Origin: Scatophagus argus
Taxonomy: Eukaryota > Chordata > Actinopteri > Scatophagidae
Reading direction: 5' to 3'
Assembly (NCBI RefSeq): GCF_020382885.2
Contig: NC_058511.1
Location: forward strand, 4,557,501-4,621,500
DNA length: 64,000 nt
The notes under the pieces: model-generated
The model's input: only the letters and a program-made list of their open reading frames with translations
The model's database searches: none
What the model was told of the DNA's origin: nothing
Translations under genes and position numbers: made by a program
In this document: in pieces, positions 37,101 to 48,241 of the stretch
How positions within the stretch are numbered: position 1 is the stretch's first letter
Layout: every line of letters begins with the position of its first letter

Positions 37101-37930
37101 GAAATAAAAACATGTTTCTTCTTAACTTTGCCATTATTTGTAAAAGTTCCTCATCCAAGTAACCAAATGCTTTGGACATTTGGCAAATTCTGACACTCAT
37201 CAACGAAAGGTCAAAAGCAATTTTGTAAAGCTTTACCACACCCCAGGGTTTCCCCAGTTGTACAAGTAGAAACAATACAATTGTATGTCGCCATCTCATG
37301 TCACATTTCATCAACAAAAACATTCCTTCATTATGTTTGTTTTCATAACTGTCATTGTATTCAGTGCCATCACAAATGACAATATGCCTAAAGCTTAAAA
37401 AGCAGAGGCTTTTCATCCAACAGTGTGAGCTGATAAAATTAGTTTGCATTAATCAATAGTTTTACATCAGCAATGGATCAAATCTTTGTGTAATGTGAAC
37501 GCTGTTGCTGTCAGTGACAAACTCACTTACTTACATAATTACATAATTGTCACCTGACTCTTGTTCCTCTAAGGGCATTTTAGCATCTTTCAACTTACTG
37601 TTTTGGCTTTAAGATGCACAGTTTAACATCTGTTTGACAACTTGTAGTGTAGCGGCAGGCAGCTGTTTTAAGCAGAAGAGCACTCAGAAAAAGGCTGTAT
37701 GATATACAGACAAAGTAAGTGACAAGCTGGTGAAAAGACCAGAGCCTTTAGGTGCCAGAGGTGCCAGATATCCTTTCAGGAGTTTGTGGAAATCAAAACA
37801 GAGCTAAAAGGAGCCAGAACATTGGACTTGAATTCATCATGTGACCAGAAAGAAAAAGCATATCTGCTGGTTGTGCAAACAGGCAACTTACATTAAGTTC
37901 ATCAAGTTAAAGCAAGCAAATTTTGTGTTT
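34150..37930. other. Intergenic; no gene seen
   Basis: AT-rich sequence with short non-conserved reading frames (none over about 120 codons). No splice-linked coding blocks and no structured RNA were recognised. Confidence 0.4.
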
Positions 37931-37945
37931 ATTTCTTAGCCTCCT

Positions 37946-37965
37946 GCGCTGCCCCCTAGTGGCCA
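37946..37965 (-). promoter_or_regulatory. Strong CTCF-like motif, reverse orientation
   Basis: The minus strand reads TGGCCACTAGGGGGCAGCGC, nearly the ideal vertebrate CTCF site. It points left, towards the forward motif at 5,057. Binding is inferred from sequence only. Confidence 0.55.
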
Positions 37966-39454
37966 AAACAATCCAATAAAAAAGGATCTGTTACCATTCA
38001 AAATATCAAAGAAAATTACACTAAAATTAAATAAATAAATTAACAGGGAACATTACACTGTTGCCTGTTAATTTATGAGAACATGGACACCAAGCTCATC
38101 CATGTACCTCCCGTAGATCAACAGCTCTGATGCTCTTCTCAAGTTTTAGTAAATATGCTGTCCTGTCCATCAGGATTATCTAAAATGAGCCAAAACATGA
38201 AGGAAGAGGCAAAATCAGAGAAATCACACAAGGTATACTGAAAGACAATGGAAATAAAGTGACTACAACTGAATTAAAAGACCAAGAAACAAATAATAAT
38301 CAGTTTTCCAGTGTAAGCTCATCTGCATACGATCACCTAATAACGTGTGATATCACTTTTGACTCCCTGTCTAAACCGTAGCTAAAACACACTGCAGTGT
38401 GCATCTTTGGAGAGCCATGGCCCTGTTCAGACACACAGTCAGACCCTTGGTTAACCCTCATCCAGTGTTTTTGGGAGGAGCTGCGTTATAAAATCCTCTC
38501 TTCACCTCCCTCCCTGTGTGTACAATAACACAAGTCCAGCTGCTCCGAATGGAAAGTGCTGCTTTACTCTCTGCTCGTTCCCTCCACTCCTCTTCCTCTC
38601 TGTTTCGTTTCAAGGGAAGCAGCGCCTCGTTGATTCAGCACAGCAGCCTTGCCGGACTTGGCCATTACAAATTTAAATAACCTCTCCTCTGTGTTATGCA
38701 ATCAGGCCCCATCTGTGTTTCTTCATACTGTAATTCTGCCCTTCCTACACACACCAAACATAAACATTAGCCGAGACACACACACACGCCTAAGGTTACT
38801 TGGTTTTCTGGGTTTCATTTGCACATGTGGGGAATAAAGGAAAAGTGAAAAGCCTTTTAATGGTTAAAGAGAAAAGAGATTCCAGTAAAACTTTGTCAGG
38901 ACACCTTGAACTGCATGCACAATCAATTACTGCTCTTTATTAAGACTTTCTAATCTGACGGGTTTTATATAAATTTCACCTAGAAAAGCAATGTGGAATC
39001 AGGACCACTCCATTACTCTAATATGAAGTGAGAGCTTTTCACTGACGTTTGAGACTGTGGGCTTTTCCTTGTGGAAGATCTGCATTTTGACACTTACTTT
39101 TACATTTACATTTATGATTTAACTTGAGTGGAGGGGAACCACATGTGATGTTTGTTGGGTGCTGTTATCGTTGTTCATACAAACCGCCGAGAGAAGGTGC
39201 AGGATCCAGAGGTGAAAGAACTAAAAGTACTAATACCACACTGAAAATACTGCAGCCAGATGACTTGTATTCAAAAAAGAATTACTCACGCAGTAAGCCT
39301 GCCATCCTAAGAGGGTTTTAAACGGTTAATTTAGCTTAGGAATTTTCTTCAACCCATAAAGGAACACTTTCAATATCACCAGTTTTTGAGAAGCATCGTC
39401 TTCACTGGACAGCAAGGATATAAAAAACTGAAACGACCCAGTGACTCATTCTGT

Positions 39455-39620
39455 CACACTGAATGTAGAGGAGTAAAACGTACAACAGCTGCCTCTGAGA
39501 TGTGGTGGAGTAGAAGTATAAAGTTGCGTAAAATGTAAATTATAAAGCATAAGTACCTTTAAGTAGTACTTAAGTACATTACTCGAGTAAATGCGCTTAA
39601 TTACATTCCTCCACCGGCAT
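39455..39620. repeat. Dispersed teleost repeat
   Basis: Contains TGGAGTAGAAGTATAAAGTT and TACTTAAGTACATTACTCGA, ending TTACATTCCTCCACC. This arrangement recurs widely in fish genomes. Similar AAGTAGAT-type text appears near 56,030-56,060. No coding content. Confidence 0.45.
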
Positions 39621-41591
39621 CATAATAGCATTACAAACACAGCACTTCAGTCAATGTTACAAACAAGAGTCGTTTCATGTAAACAACTCCATGTCAACAA
39701 GGATAATTATTTCCATGGGGAGTCGATTATGGCTGTAAATGTGAGCCGATAGCAGCTTTACAACTGAGGCAGGGGGTCCCAGAGGCAATCAGACATAATT
39801 ATGGGATGTTTATTATGTCACCGCCTGAAAAACACGCACACGCAATCACTCGCCTACACGACACACACTCGTTCACTCATGTAAAGAGAACACAAAAAAG
39901 ACAGAAGATTGTCCTCTGAACGGAGTCAGTTCCATGGCATTTGGAAATGGTTTTCTGGGCAGTTAGGCCTAAGTCCCCTAAATTCTTAAGAGCTCAAAGT
40001 ATTCACATCCAGAAGACCCTTTTACTCTCCAGGAAGATGGATTTCCGCTGACAGTCTAGTGTGCTAAAAGGCTAATTGTAACCCACACTTAGCCTTTCTC
40101 TACACATAATTCTTTCAGCGTTGCATCGCAGATCGCAATCTACGCCATCCAAACATTCCTCTTAGAGACTCAGAGGAACCTCTCCTCCTTCAGGCCAGGC
40201 CTCGGCAGACCTGGCTCACATTAGCATTTGGAAACCATTCAGATATTTGTAGCTGTGATTGATCGAGAGAGCTTAGAGCCTGGTGAGAAGTCACGAGTAG
40301 GACTGCTGACACTTCCTCAGCACTGACTGATGCTCCAAGAGGATTAAAGGAAATGTTGGCCAACGTTTTTGGACTCTGCCTGACCCACACAGGCTTTATT
40401 ACGCTGTCGAGAAGATGTGCTAAATGAGAGATCAAGTGTCATACCTATCATGTCAGAGGTACACACAAAGAAGAGCCACAGACATACAGAAGCAGAGAGA
40501 GCTCAGATTTCCCGTTCTGGAACATCAATCCATCATCACATTAGAAAATAAAAAATGTGGTCTTTTGTGCTGTTCTGCTTATCACTGTTAGGTGTTCAAG
40601 AGATGTGGCAACTTCAAGTTTGCAAGAGGAAACGAGAGATTACTGTTAAATGTGGTTTTAATGCAAACTTTTTTCAACACCCCCATCATTGTCTCATTCG
40701 TTTACCACATTCACATCAAAGTGCTGCATTTAATTTGTCAGTGAGTGGAGTAAATGGGGAGGTGGGAGCTGTTTAACGCCCAACATCCCTTTGCACTCTT
40801 ACCGTAAACAACCAGAAAATCATAAACATGCTACGCAAAAGTCACGCATGTCGAGGAAGTCACGCAAACACAAGCGGCTGCCAGACTGAACAGCAGGAGT
40901 GCATGTGCATAACAAACAGTAATCTGACTGCAGAACATCACCTGGTATGTGTTAGCTGCACGTTCTTAATATATCTGTCATCCGATCATAAACTTCAGAA
41001 CAAAAATAATTCAAATGGCACTGATATAGCAGAGCCACTGCAGAGAAATTACACGTGGAATGAAAGCGATTTTTAAGAGGATGATGTTCTCTGCAGAGCA
41101 CGCAACAGCGCAGTGGCACTGCGGCTACATGTCCTCTGACCCAGCCAGTGCCCACAGTGCTCTGGAATCTGGACTATCAGCATCAGCTGGAGAGATGAAC
41201 AAGAAGCAAACAGTGTTCTCTCCAAGACCTGCAAACACGGTTAACCCAGAAAGTTTGCTTCCACATTTTGTTTGTTTCTCACCTGAAACTTCCCTCCCAC
41301 AGCAGCTAAAGAATTCAAAGACACTTTTTGTTGTTGTTGTTATGGATTGTCACGTCACAGGATGTTCCATAACGCATTTAATGCCCCGGGTTGTTTACAA
41401 CGTATCACAGTAACTGTCTTTATGTAGACAACATCCTCTGGAAAATTGGTAAAACCACATCTTCAGCAGCAACACACAGACACGACATGTTACCCTGCAG
41501 GATGTTTGAAACAAACGAGGGTCGACCTTTTGGACCCGTCATGGGTGACTGGTCGGCATGCACTGCGAAGCATGTCTGCATGAAAGGACAC

Positions 41592-41612
41592 GCGCACGCA
41601 CACACACACACA

Positions 41613-41644
<32 letters not shown>
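41592..41644 (+). repeat. Compound (CA)n-(CT)n microsatellite
   Basis: A short CA run followed by about 15 CT units; seen directly. Confidence 0.9.
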
Positions 41645-41645
<1 letters not shown>

Positions 41646-42284
41646 GGCTGCCATGTCAGCTTTCATTATCCAACAAAAGCAAACACACACATGCAGTCTC
41701 ACTGAGCTGTGTTTAACAGCTTGCTAAAGTGGTAAACTGCACATCTGTGGCAAACACTTCATCACAGCTTAGTTAATGCTGTTACTGACTACATGACACT
41801 CGGAGGGAGAGACGATATGAGCCTTAAAGCAATTTTTTTTTTTTAAGGCAAGCAAGCAGTATTGAAGATATATATATATATATTATATTATTTCATCAAC
41901 ACGCTGACAGTGTTTGTTGTCGACACTGTCATCAGCTGACATCACTGAGCGTGTTCACTGGCTTTATGAATAAACATCTGTCATATCACCTTCGGTCACA
42001 GGTGAGTTTATCAAATATATCAAATATAAAGTCATACTTTTCTCAAAAAAGGTGAGATGCTACCTCTCTATGAGGCCTCTTAAATTACCAAGCAGAGTTT
42101 TTGGTGTGTGTGCGTGTTGAAAAAGCCAAAAGCCAACTGAATGACAGCAGGCTTTCAGTGATGAGGAGGTTCTTTGACAGAAGAAGATAATTTGATATCA
42201 GTATATCAGCAGAAAGGATTTGCAATGTTTTTGTGCTTGTTTGACTTGAACTCCTGTTGCTCCCACTGCTGATATTTGTGTGGG

Positions 42285-42415
42285 ATGTCCTTATGGCCCA
42301 GTGGTTTGGGATGCTGACTATGTAATTGAAATGTTACTGCTTCCTGTCTGGCCGGGGATGTGACCCAGCCGGCCCTCCTACCCACACCCCTCTGTCAGCT
42401 CGCTACAGCATTTTT
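42285..42415 (+). repeat. SINE-like repeat
   Basis: CTTATGGCCCAGTGGTTTGG followed by GGATGCTGAC and, later, GGCCGGGGATGTGACC. The first part resembles a tRNA-type promoter region and the whole resembles short retroposons common in fish. Boundaries are approximate. Confidence 0.4.
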
Positions 42416-42751
42416 TATATCTCCAACAGCTAATAAAGTTATAAAAAAATGCCCCAAAACCTTAAACAGAACAAAGAGTCTACAGTCATACAAGCAGGTC
42501 ACTTTGGCCTTGTCGCCACACTTCTTTAAGAAGACATTAAAGAAATCATTAGCTTCTGAGGAAGGAGAGGAAAACAGGAGATCCTGGGAACTAAAGAGAG
42601 AAAGAAAATGAGGGAAGGGGGAGAATAAAGAGTACAAATAAAGATAACGAGAAAGAAAAAAATCACCCCAACAAACTGTAATTTGTCACCTTTAAGAAAA
42701 GGTGTGCATTGAAGAGTCCTTTGCAGAAATGTTCTGGATCAAACCACTTTT

Positions 42752-42752
<1 letters not shown>

Positions 42753-42817
<65 letters not shown>

Positions 42818-43131
42818 ACAGCGTGCTCGGGTGTGAGGTCAGTCAATATGGCTGACACATGGGGTTAGGATGAATCATTTCTTTCTTGAAGTGTGATGCG
42901 GGACAACTCGTGATTTGTGTGTGTGTGTGTGTGTGTGCTATCACAGTGAGAAACTGAGATAGTTCACTGCACATCTCTGTCCACATACCTCTTGGCACGG
43001 TGTGTGTGTGTGTGTGTGTGTGTCTGTGTGGTCCTCCTCTGGCATTTTCAACCACCAGCAGATGTTAGGGTGACCACCACAGGGGTGGTAGATGCTATTT
43101 CCATCTTGTGTTTATACGTATGTGAGTGCAT

Positions 43132-43193
<62 letters not shown>

Positions 43194-43307
43194 GAGAGAG
43201 AGCAAAAGCGTGTGAGTGAGAGAACACTACAAGGGTGGTAGAGGTTATTGTGACTGGAAGCCTAGCAGATAAAACAACATGGCTAACTGAGACCACCACA
43301 GACCTCA

Positions 43308-43352
<45 letters not shown>

Positions 43353-43355
43353 ACA
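42753..43355 (+). repeat. Cluster of (TG)n/(CA)n microsatellites
   Basis: Five dinucleotide arrays lie within 0.6 kb: TG at 42753-42815, 42917-42938, 43001-43022 and 43134-43190, then CA at 43309-43355. Two spacers share GGGTGGTAGA and ACCACCACAG, suggesting partial tandem duplication of the array plus spacer. Confidence 0.9.
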
Positions 43356-44149
43356 TTGACAGAATAGCCTCACAATGAGCTACCGGTGTTCAACACATTT
43401 TTATTTCTGTATGCAGGGCCTGCAGAGGGAAAAAGAGGACTTAACATTAAGAAGCAATCAAAAGAAAAGCTGCTCAAAATAAATATGAATTAAGTAAAAC
43501 CGGCAGTCGTAAAAGGTGAAGGAAAGAAGATGATATTTCCACGGGTCGAGTCGACGCCCTGCGCCACAGAATGAGACCTTTCTTCCTCACTTATTCAAGT
43601 GAAAGTCCTCACTAATACATGATTACCGGCATCCTGGATTGAAGGTTTTCCATTGGAGAACGGCCAGGCTGTGACCTCTGGCTGTGGGCTTTTAGAGGCG
43701 AGATGCTGAATTTTTTTTCTCCACTGTTTATTTATGGATTTAGTGGACGGAGTTCATCCCATTGATGTCAGTGAGTCATAATGTGATCAAGCACATTTCG
43801 TTATCAAATCAAAGTTAATCAGTTACCCTCACGTCTTTTCTGTCTGAGATTTATGACTGATGTGTGTGGATTTGTAATTAGGCAACACTTTATTTTACAT
43901 GTCTGTAATTTTTGAGTATTTTCTAACAATTTCCTACAAGTTGCCTGGAAGAAATTTTGTAAGTTCTAAGTAATTTAGGAATAGGAACGTCCTTGAAATA
44001 AAAGTTTTATTTAAGCTGATGTAAGCATTAATTCATTATTCATTTATTTACATCAAGCTGATAGATTTTCACAAAAAAAGTCATTATTTGTGATATGCAA
44101 AAGCTCTGTGGATCAGACATGCATACCCATTAAACCCATTTTTAGAAGT

Positions 44150-44345
44150 TGGAGAAGCGGCTTGTGATCAGAAGGTCGCTGGTTCGCAGGAAAAATTTGA
44201 GAAATTTGATAATGTCCCCACCCCCCATTAGCTGGCTGATGTGCCCTTGAGCAAGGCACTTAACTCCCAATATTCTCCCCGGGCACTTGATGCAGCCCAC
44301 TGCTCCTGTGTGTTTCACTGCATGCTGCGTGTGTGTGGAAAAAAA
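44150..44345 (+). repeat. tRNA-derived SINE-like repeat
   Basis: It contains CTTGTGATCAGAAGGTCGCT followed by GGTTCG (a B-box-like core), then GCCCTTGAGCAAGGCACTTA and CACTGCTCC. These are hallmarks of a short interspersed element frequent in fish. No retrotransposase; orientation plus as read. Confidence 0.55.
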
Positions 44346-46019
44346 ACCCACTTCACCATTTTATTATCCAAGATAACTCCAATAAGTGCATCCAACAAAC
44401 TGGTGAGGTAAAGCACTAGCACTAACAGTTGGCAGTATTTACATGAGTATTAGTACAGCAGAGCCCTCTGTAGGGGTGTTTGGAGCAGGTGAGGAGTTTC
44501 AGTATAACAGAGACAGCCAGTCTGGGATGATGATTCATGTTTTCCCCAAACAGACCTGAGAGCAAATAAAGCTTCACAGATTTACACCAGATTCTCAGCA
44601 TTTCCGTTAACCTTTTTGGGACACCAGATGGGGTGAAGTTTACTCCTTTAGGATATTAGTGTTCTACTTTAGGGTGATACTGCACTTAAAAGCTGAACCT
44701 GTCAGACACAGACAAGCAACAAAATGTGGAGTGAGTGGAATAAGTGTACAAAAAAGTTAAATCACAAAAGTCATCCGTCACAACCACCAGACTGTAGACT
44801 GTTAGACCTCGTCAGTGTTTCTACCGGTGTGGAAGTCTAACTTCTAACTTGCTCCAGTGTAGTGGGGGAAAAACTCTTAATAGGCAAAATAATATCCTCT
44901 CGTACAGCAATAAAATACTGAGAACGAGGAAGGGGCTGGCCGGCCCGACTTGTCCCAGTAAAAAGCTCAACGACACATCTGAATACTGGAAACATGAAAT
45001 ACGGGAACTGTGGCCGTTTGGCCGGACTTTCCGTAAAAACTGAATTGAATGTCCGTGGCAGAGCTGGTCCTGCTCCCTGCCGAGGAAGTCGCTGTTTATT
45101 CTGCCTCTCCCGGGGTCGCTGCCAACACTTTCATGGTAGCTGATTGAGGTGACCCTTTGCCCACTAGCAAATTACAGGGTCTCTTGGCAGTATTTTACTT
45201 CCTGCTATTCCTTTTCTGTCCTTCGGTGTATTACAACCTTTTGCCATCACCTAACCTCCACAGCCCCCTGCACACCTGCTCCAATTTCCCTCATCAGCTC
45301 TGCAGTATATTTACCATGTGCAGTTGTTCCCTGCCAAACCATCTACAGAACTAACTCTCTGGATTTCTTCCTGTTTTGCCTTTTTGTTTGCCTTGTCCGA
45401 CTGCCAGCTTGTTGTCATTCCCAGCTTTGAAAAACAACACAGTAGATTTTGTTTTTACCTGATATGTTTTGTCTTAAAGTTGTGAAGCTGAATGGTTCCT
45501 GCCACATGGATGCAACTATCATACCTCCCTCTCTCCCATATTGCCTGTCCGCCTTTTCAGTGTCACTGTTGAGTAAAGGAAAAAATAGAATAAATAGAAT
45601 GACACAAGATGAGTTAATTTAAATATACTTCCTTTTCCTTTCAGTTGATTTGTGCTTGATAGAAGTGCTTGCGAGCATGTGGCACTGACCTTCTCCACCC
45701 GTCTCTTTTCAGGTGTGCTGATCTGTTCAGCCAGCTGCTGTAGTTGTCGGGACATTTGAAGACTTGCCATACAGACATCATTTTACTGTGGGCGTCCACT
45801 TTTTCCAGTGCATATGAACTGGGACACATTTAGTTTGAAAATCTGCAATACAGAATCAGAATCTTCGGTCAGAATGCAGCAACACCCTCCTACATTATCT
45901 ATTTCAGTTTAAATGGGAGAATATTACAACACCAACATCAGCCTGTATTGAAAAAGACTTGAAAACTCATAAGTGAGACAATAAGCTCATGAGGACAGTG
46001 TTTACTGAGGTAACAAATC

Positions 46020-46130
46020 AGAGGATGAGTAGCCTGGGTTTCTGTTATGCCTACATGCCGCCTGACTTCTTTTTGAAACCAGTGGAGTTGCCCTCTACTG
46101 GCCATTAGAAAGAATGCAAGTTTAATGCCA
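46020..46130. repeat. Short dispersed repeat carrying a CTCF-like motif
   Basis: It contains CATGCCGCCTGACTTCTTTT and GCCATTAGAAAGAATGCAAG, text that recurs in fish genomes. The minus strand at 46104-46089 reads TGGCCAGTAGAGGGCA, a good reverse-oriented CTCF core. Confidence 0.4.
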
Positions 46131-46134
46131 TTTT

Positions 46135-47825
46135 AATATTTCCAGGTTTCAGCAAGTGCTGCTGTGGCAGCTGAAGCAGCAAGAGAGAGTTGGGAAGGGA
46201 TACCTGCAGTGATGAAGAGAGAGATGTTGGAGAGGAGGAGGAGGACAGCAGACATCCAATCTGACCTCCAGTGATTAGAACAGGAACAAGAGATTCAGTT
46301 ACAGAGACCTCCTGTGTTATCACAGTGAGAAGAAGTATATGGATATACCCTCATTTCCACAGCTACACAAACAGTTATATAGTTCTGCAGCTTTAATGGC
46401 CTGGAAAATACTATTCTTGTCGTTTATTGTGGTGAGACATTGTACATAAAGTGCCTGTGAGACAGGAAGCGTTTTTGATTTGTTTTCCATACAACCAAGC
46501 CTGCGAACAGCTTCTAATAAGCTGCTAGTCACAAACAAACTACAAAGCAAACTCCAGACACACACTGGACTTTAATATCCACAACAACTGGAGCCCCACA
46601 TTCATTTTCAGTGATGCGTTTCACAACAGACTGATTTACTGAGAGCGCAGAAAGGCAAGACACTGGGATTTCAATGCATCTTACAGGATGAGAGCTCTCT
46701 TGTTTTTAGATGGGATTAAGAAAAAATTTAAACACTTGAACAGACGCTCAAATACTCAAATCCAAGTGCTCATGTCCTTCTTAAGGCCTCTGTGAAGTTT
46801 CTAGACGAGATGTCTGCTCCCTCTAGTGTTGAAAGAGCAGATTTCACTTTCTGAAGAAGGGCATGCACAGTCTACAGCCTAATTCAAAGTTAAATGATTT
46901 GCATAATACACAAGAAATATACAAGGAATAAAGTGATTTTTTAAAAAAATAATGGATTAGTTTGAAAACTGACTCGACTGTCTAACTAAGATCTTTTGCA
47001 CAAAATAAAAAGTCCCTCTGAAGATTCCTTTGTTAACATCTTTGCTGGATTAAGTCCAGAGTCAGTTTGCTCCTTCCAGTAAGTGCTGACTCTCCAACAC
47101 AGTGGGATCTGAGTCACAGACCAGATGGAGTCTCAAAGAGGACGGATCCGTCATGAGTGGAAACCTGTATGGACCATAAACGTCTCTAACAAACAAGGAG
47201 CTGAGAATTAGTACGTTTCCCACATTGAAAGTGTAGCTTTAGTGTTTGAAGAGTGTTATAAAAATAGATTTCTAACATATCACAATGTACCTACGATATA
47301 TTTTGTGTGTATTAAGTTAATGCACAGCTTTAGTGTTGGCACTTTCAGATACTTTAAACATAGAATTTTTCTATAAGATTATAATATTTTTTCTGTAACA
47401 ATCACTTTAATGCACACACTAAATTTTACTTGGTGAAAGCCAGACCTTGTTTGGCCTTCATATCCACACTGCGATGCTTTATTTTCCACGCTGGTAGCTA
47501 GCTGAGATTCTCACACTCCTGTTTGTTTGACATATTAAGTCACTCTTAATAAATGTGCTTTCCTTTTAGCTCTTAATTTCACACAGTAGGCTCTTCACTG
47601 CAGCATTTGATCTCTAGTGACGAGTCACCAACCCAAAAAAACACTCTTATCAGTGACTTGCACATGATCTAGAAAATCTTATTAATTTACTATCTACAAT
47701 TAATAAACCCTTTATAAAGTGTGGCTTATTTACTGAAAGTACAATCAACCAGAGGGTGTACATGTAAGTGCTGCAACTCAAATTGCACTGCAGTAAAATG
47801 TCAGTATTTTGTTTGTGTTTTGAAA
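46135..47825. other. Intergenic, downstream of ak7; no gene seen
   Basis: No conserved reading frame or structured RNA was recognised. Confidence 0.4.
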
Positions 47826-47829
47826 AGAA

Positions 47830-47975
47830 ATAACTTAAAAGGTCCAGCGTGTATGATTTAAGTGCAGAAATGAACTACAGTATTCATAGTTTGTGTGGTA
47901 GAACAGAACAAACAAACCAAACACTGACTTTAAACAAAGTGTTCACATTAGATGCCACTAGACCTTTAAGTGAAT
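47830..47975. repeat. Dispersed teleost repeat
   Basis: AAAAGGTCCAGCGTGTATGA, then about 100 bases later GATGCCACTAGACC. This resembles a short element common in fish genomes. Limits are approximate. Confidence 0.35.
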
Positions 47976-48130
47976 GTGTTATCTAAACGTGTGTTGTCTC
48001 TGCTTCAGGCACAACTCAGCAGGTACACGTTGGTGGTTTTATGACTGAAATCTGTGACATTCAAATCTCTGCCAGTTCAGACAGATCAGCTGTTTGAATG
48101 ATAGCATCAGACAACCTTCAAACAAGTTCA

Positions 48131-48144
48131 TTTATTTATTTATT
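48131..48144 (-). terminator. ak7: Polyadenylation signal of ak7
   Basis: Overlapping AATAAA hexamers on the minus strand, about 100 bases after the ak7 stop codon, giving a short 3' UTR. Confidence 0.6.
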
Positions 48145-48241
48145 ATGAGCCTGTGATCATCTTTTGATTATGTTTATGACTGTAGAACAAACACTGCCTC
48201 AAATGCTGTAAACAAATAACACACATTGTAACACTTCCTGA

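Noticed and set aside
43048-43308. Frames made of His-Thr or Val-Cys repeats
   Set aside because: Products of (CA)n/(TG)n microsatellites; the same applies near 10.2, 15.1, 31.9 and 41.6 kb.
44150-44345. Possible tRNA gene
   Set aside because: Only a B-box-like core is visible; no cloverleaf could be drawn and the right half matches a SINE body.
45519-45829. Possible extra 3' exon of ak7 at 45.5-45.8 kb
   Set aside because: ak7 already ends in a complete DPY30 motif with a stop and poly(A) signal at 48.1-48.3 kb; the 45.5 kb frame has no matching domain.
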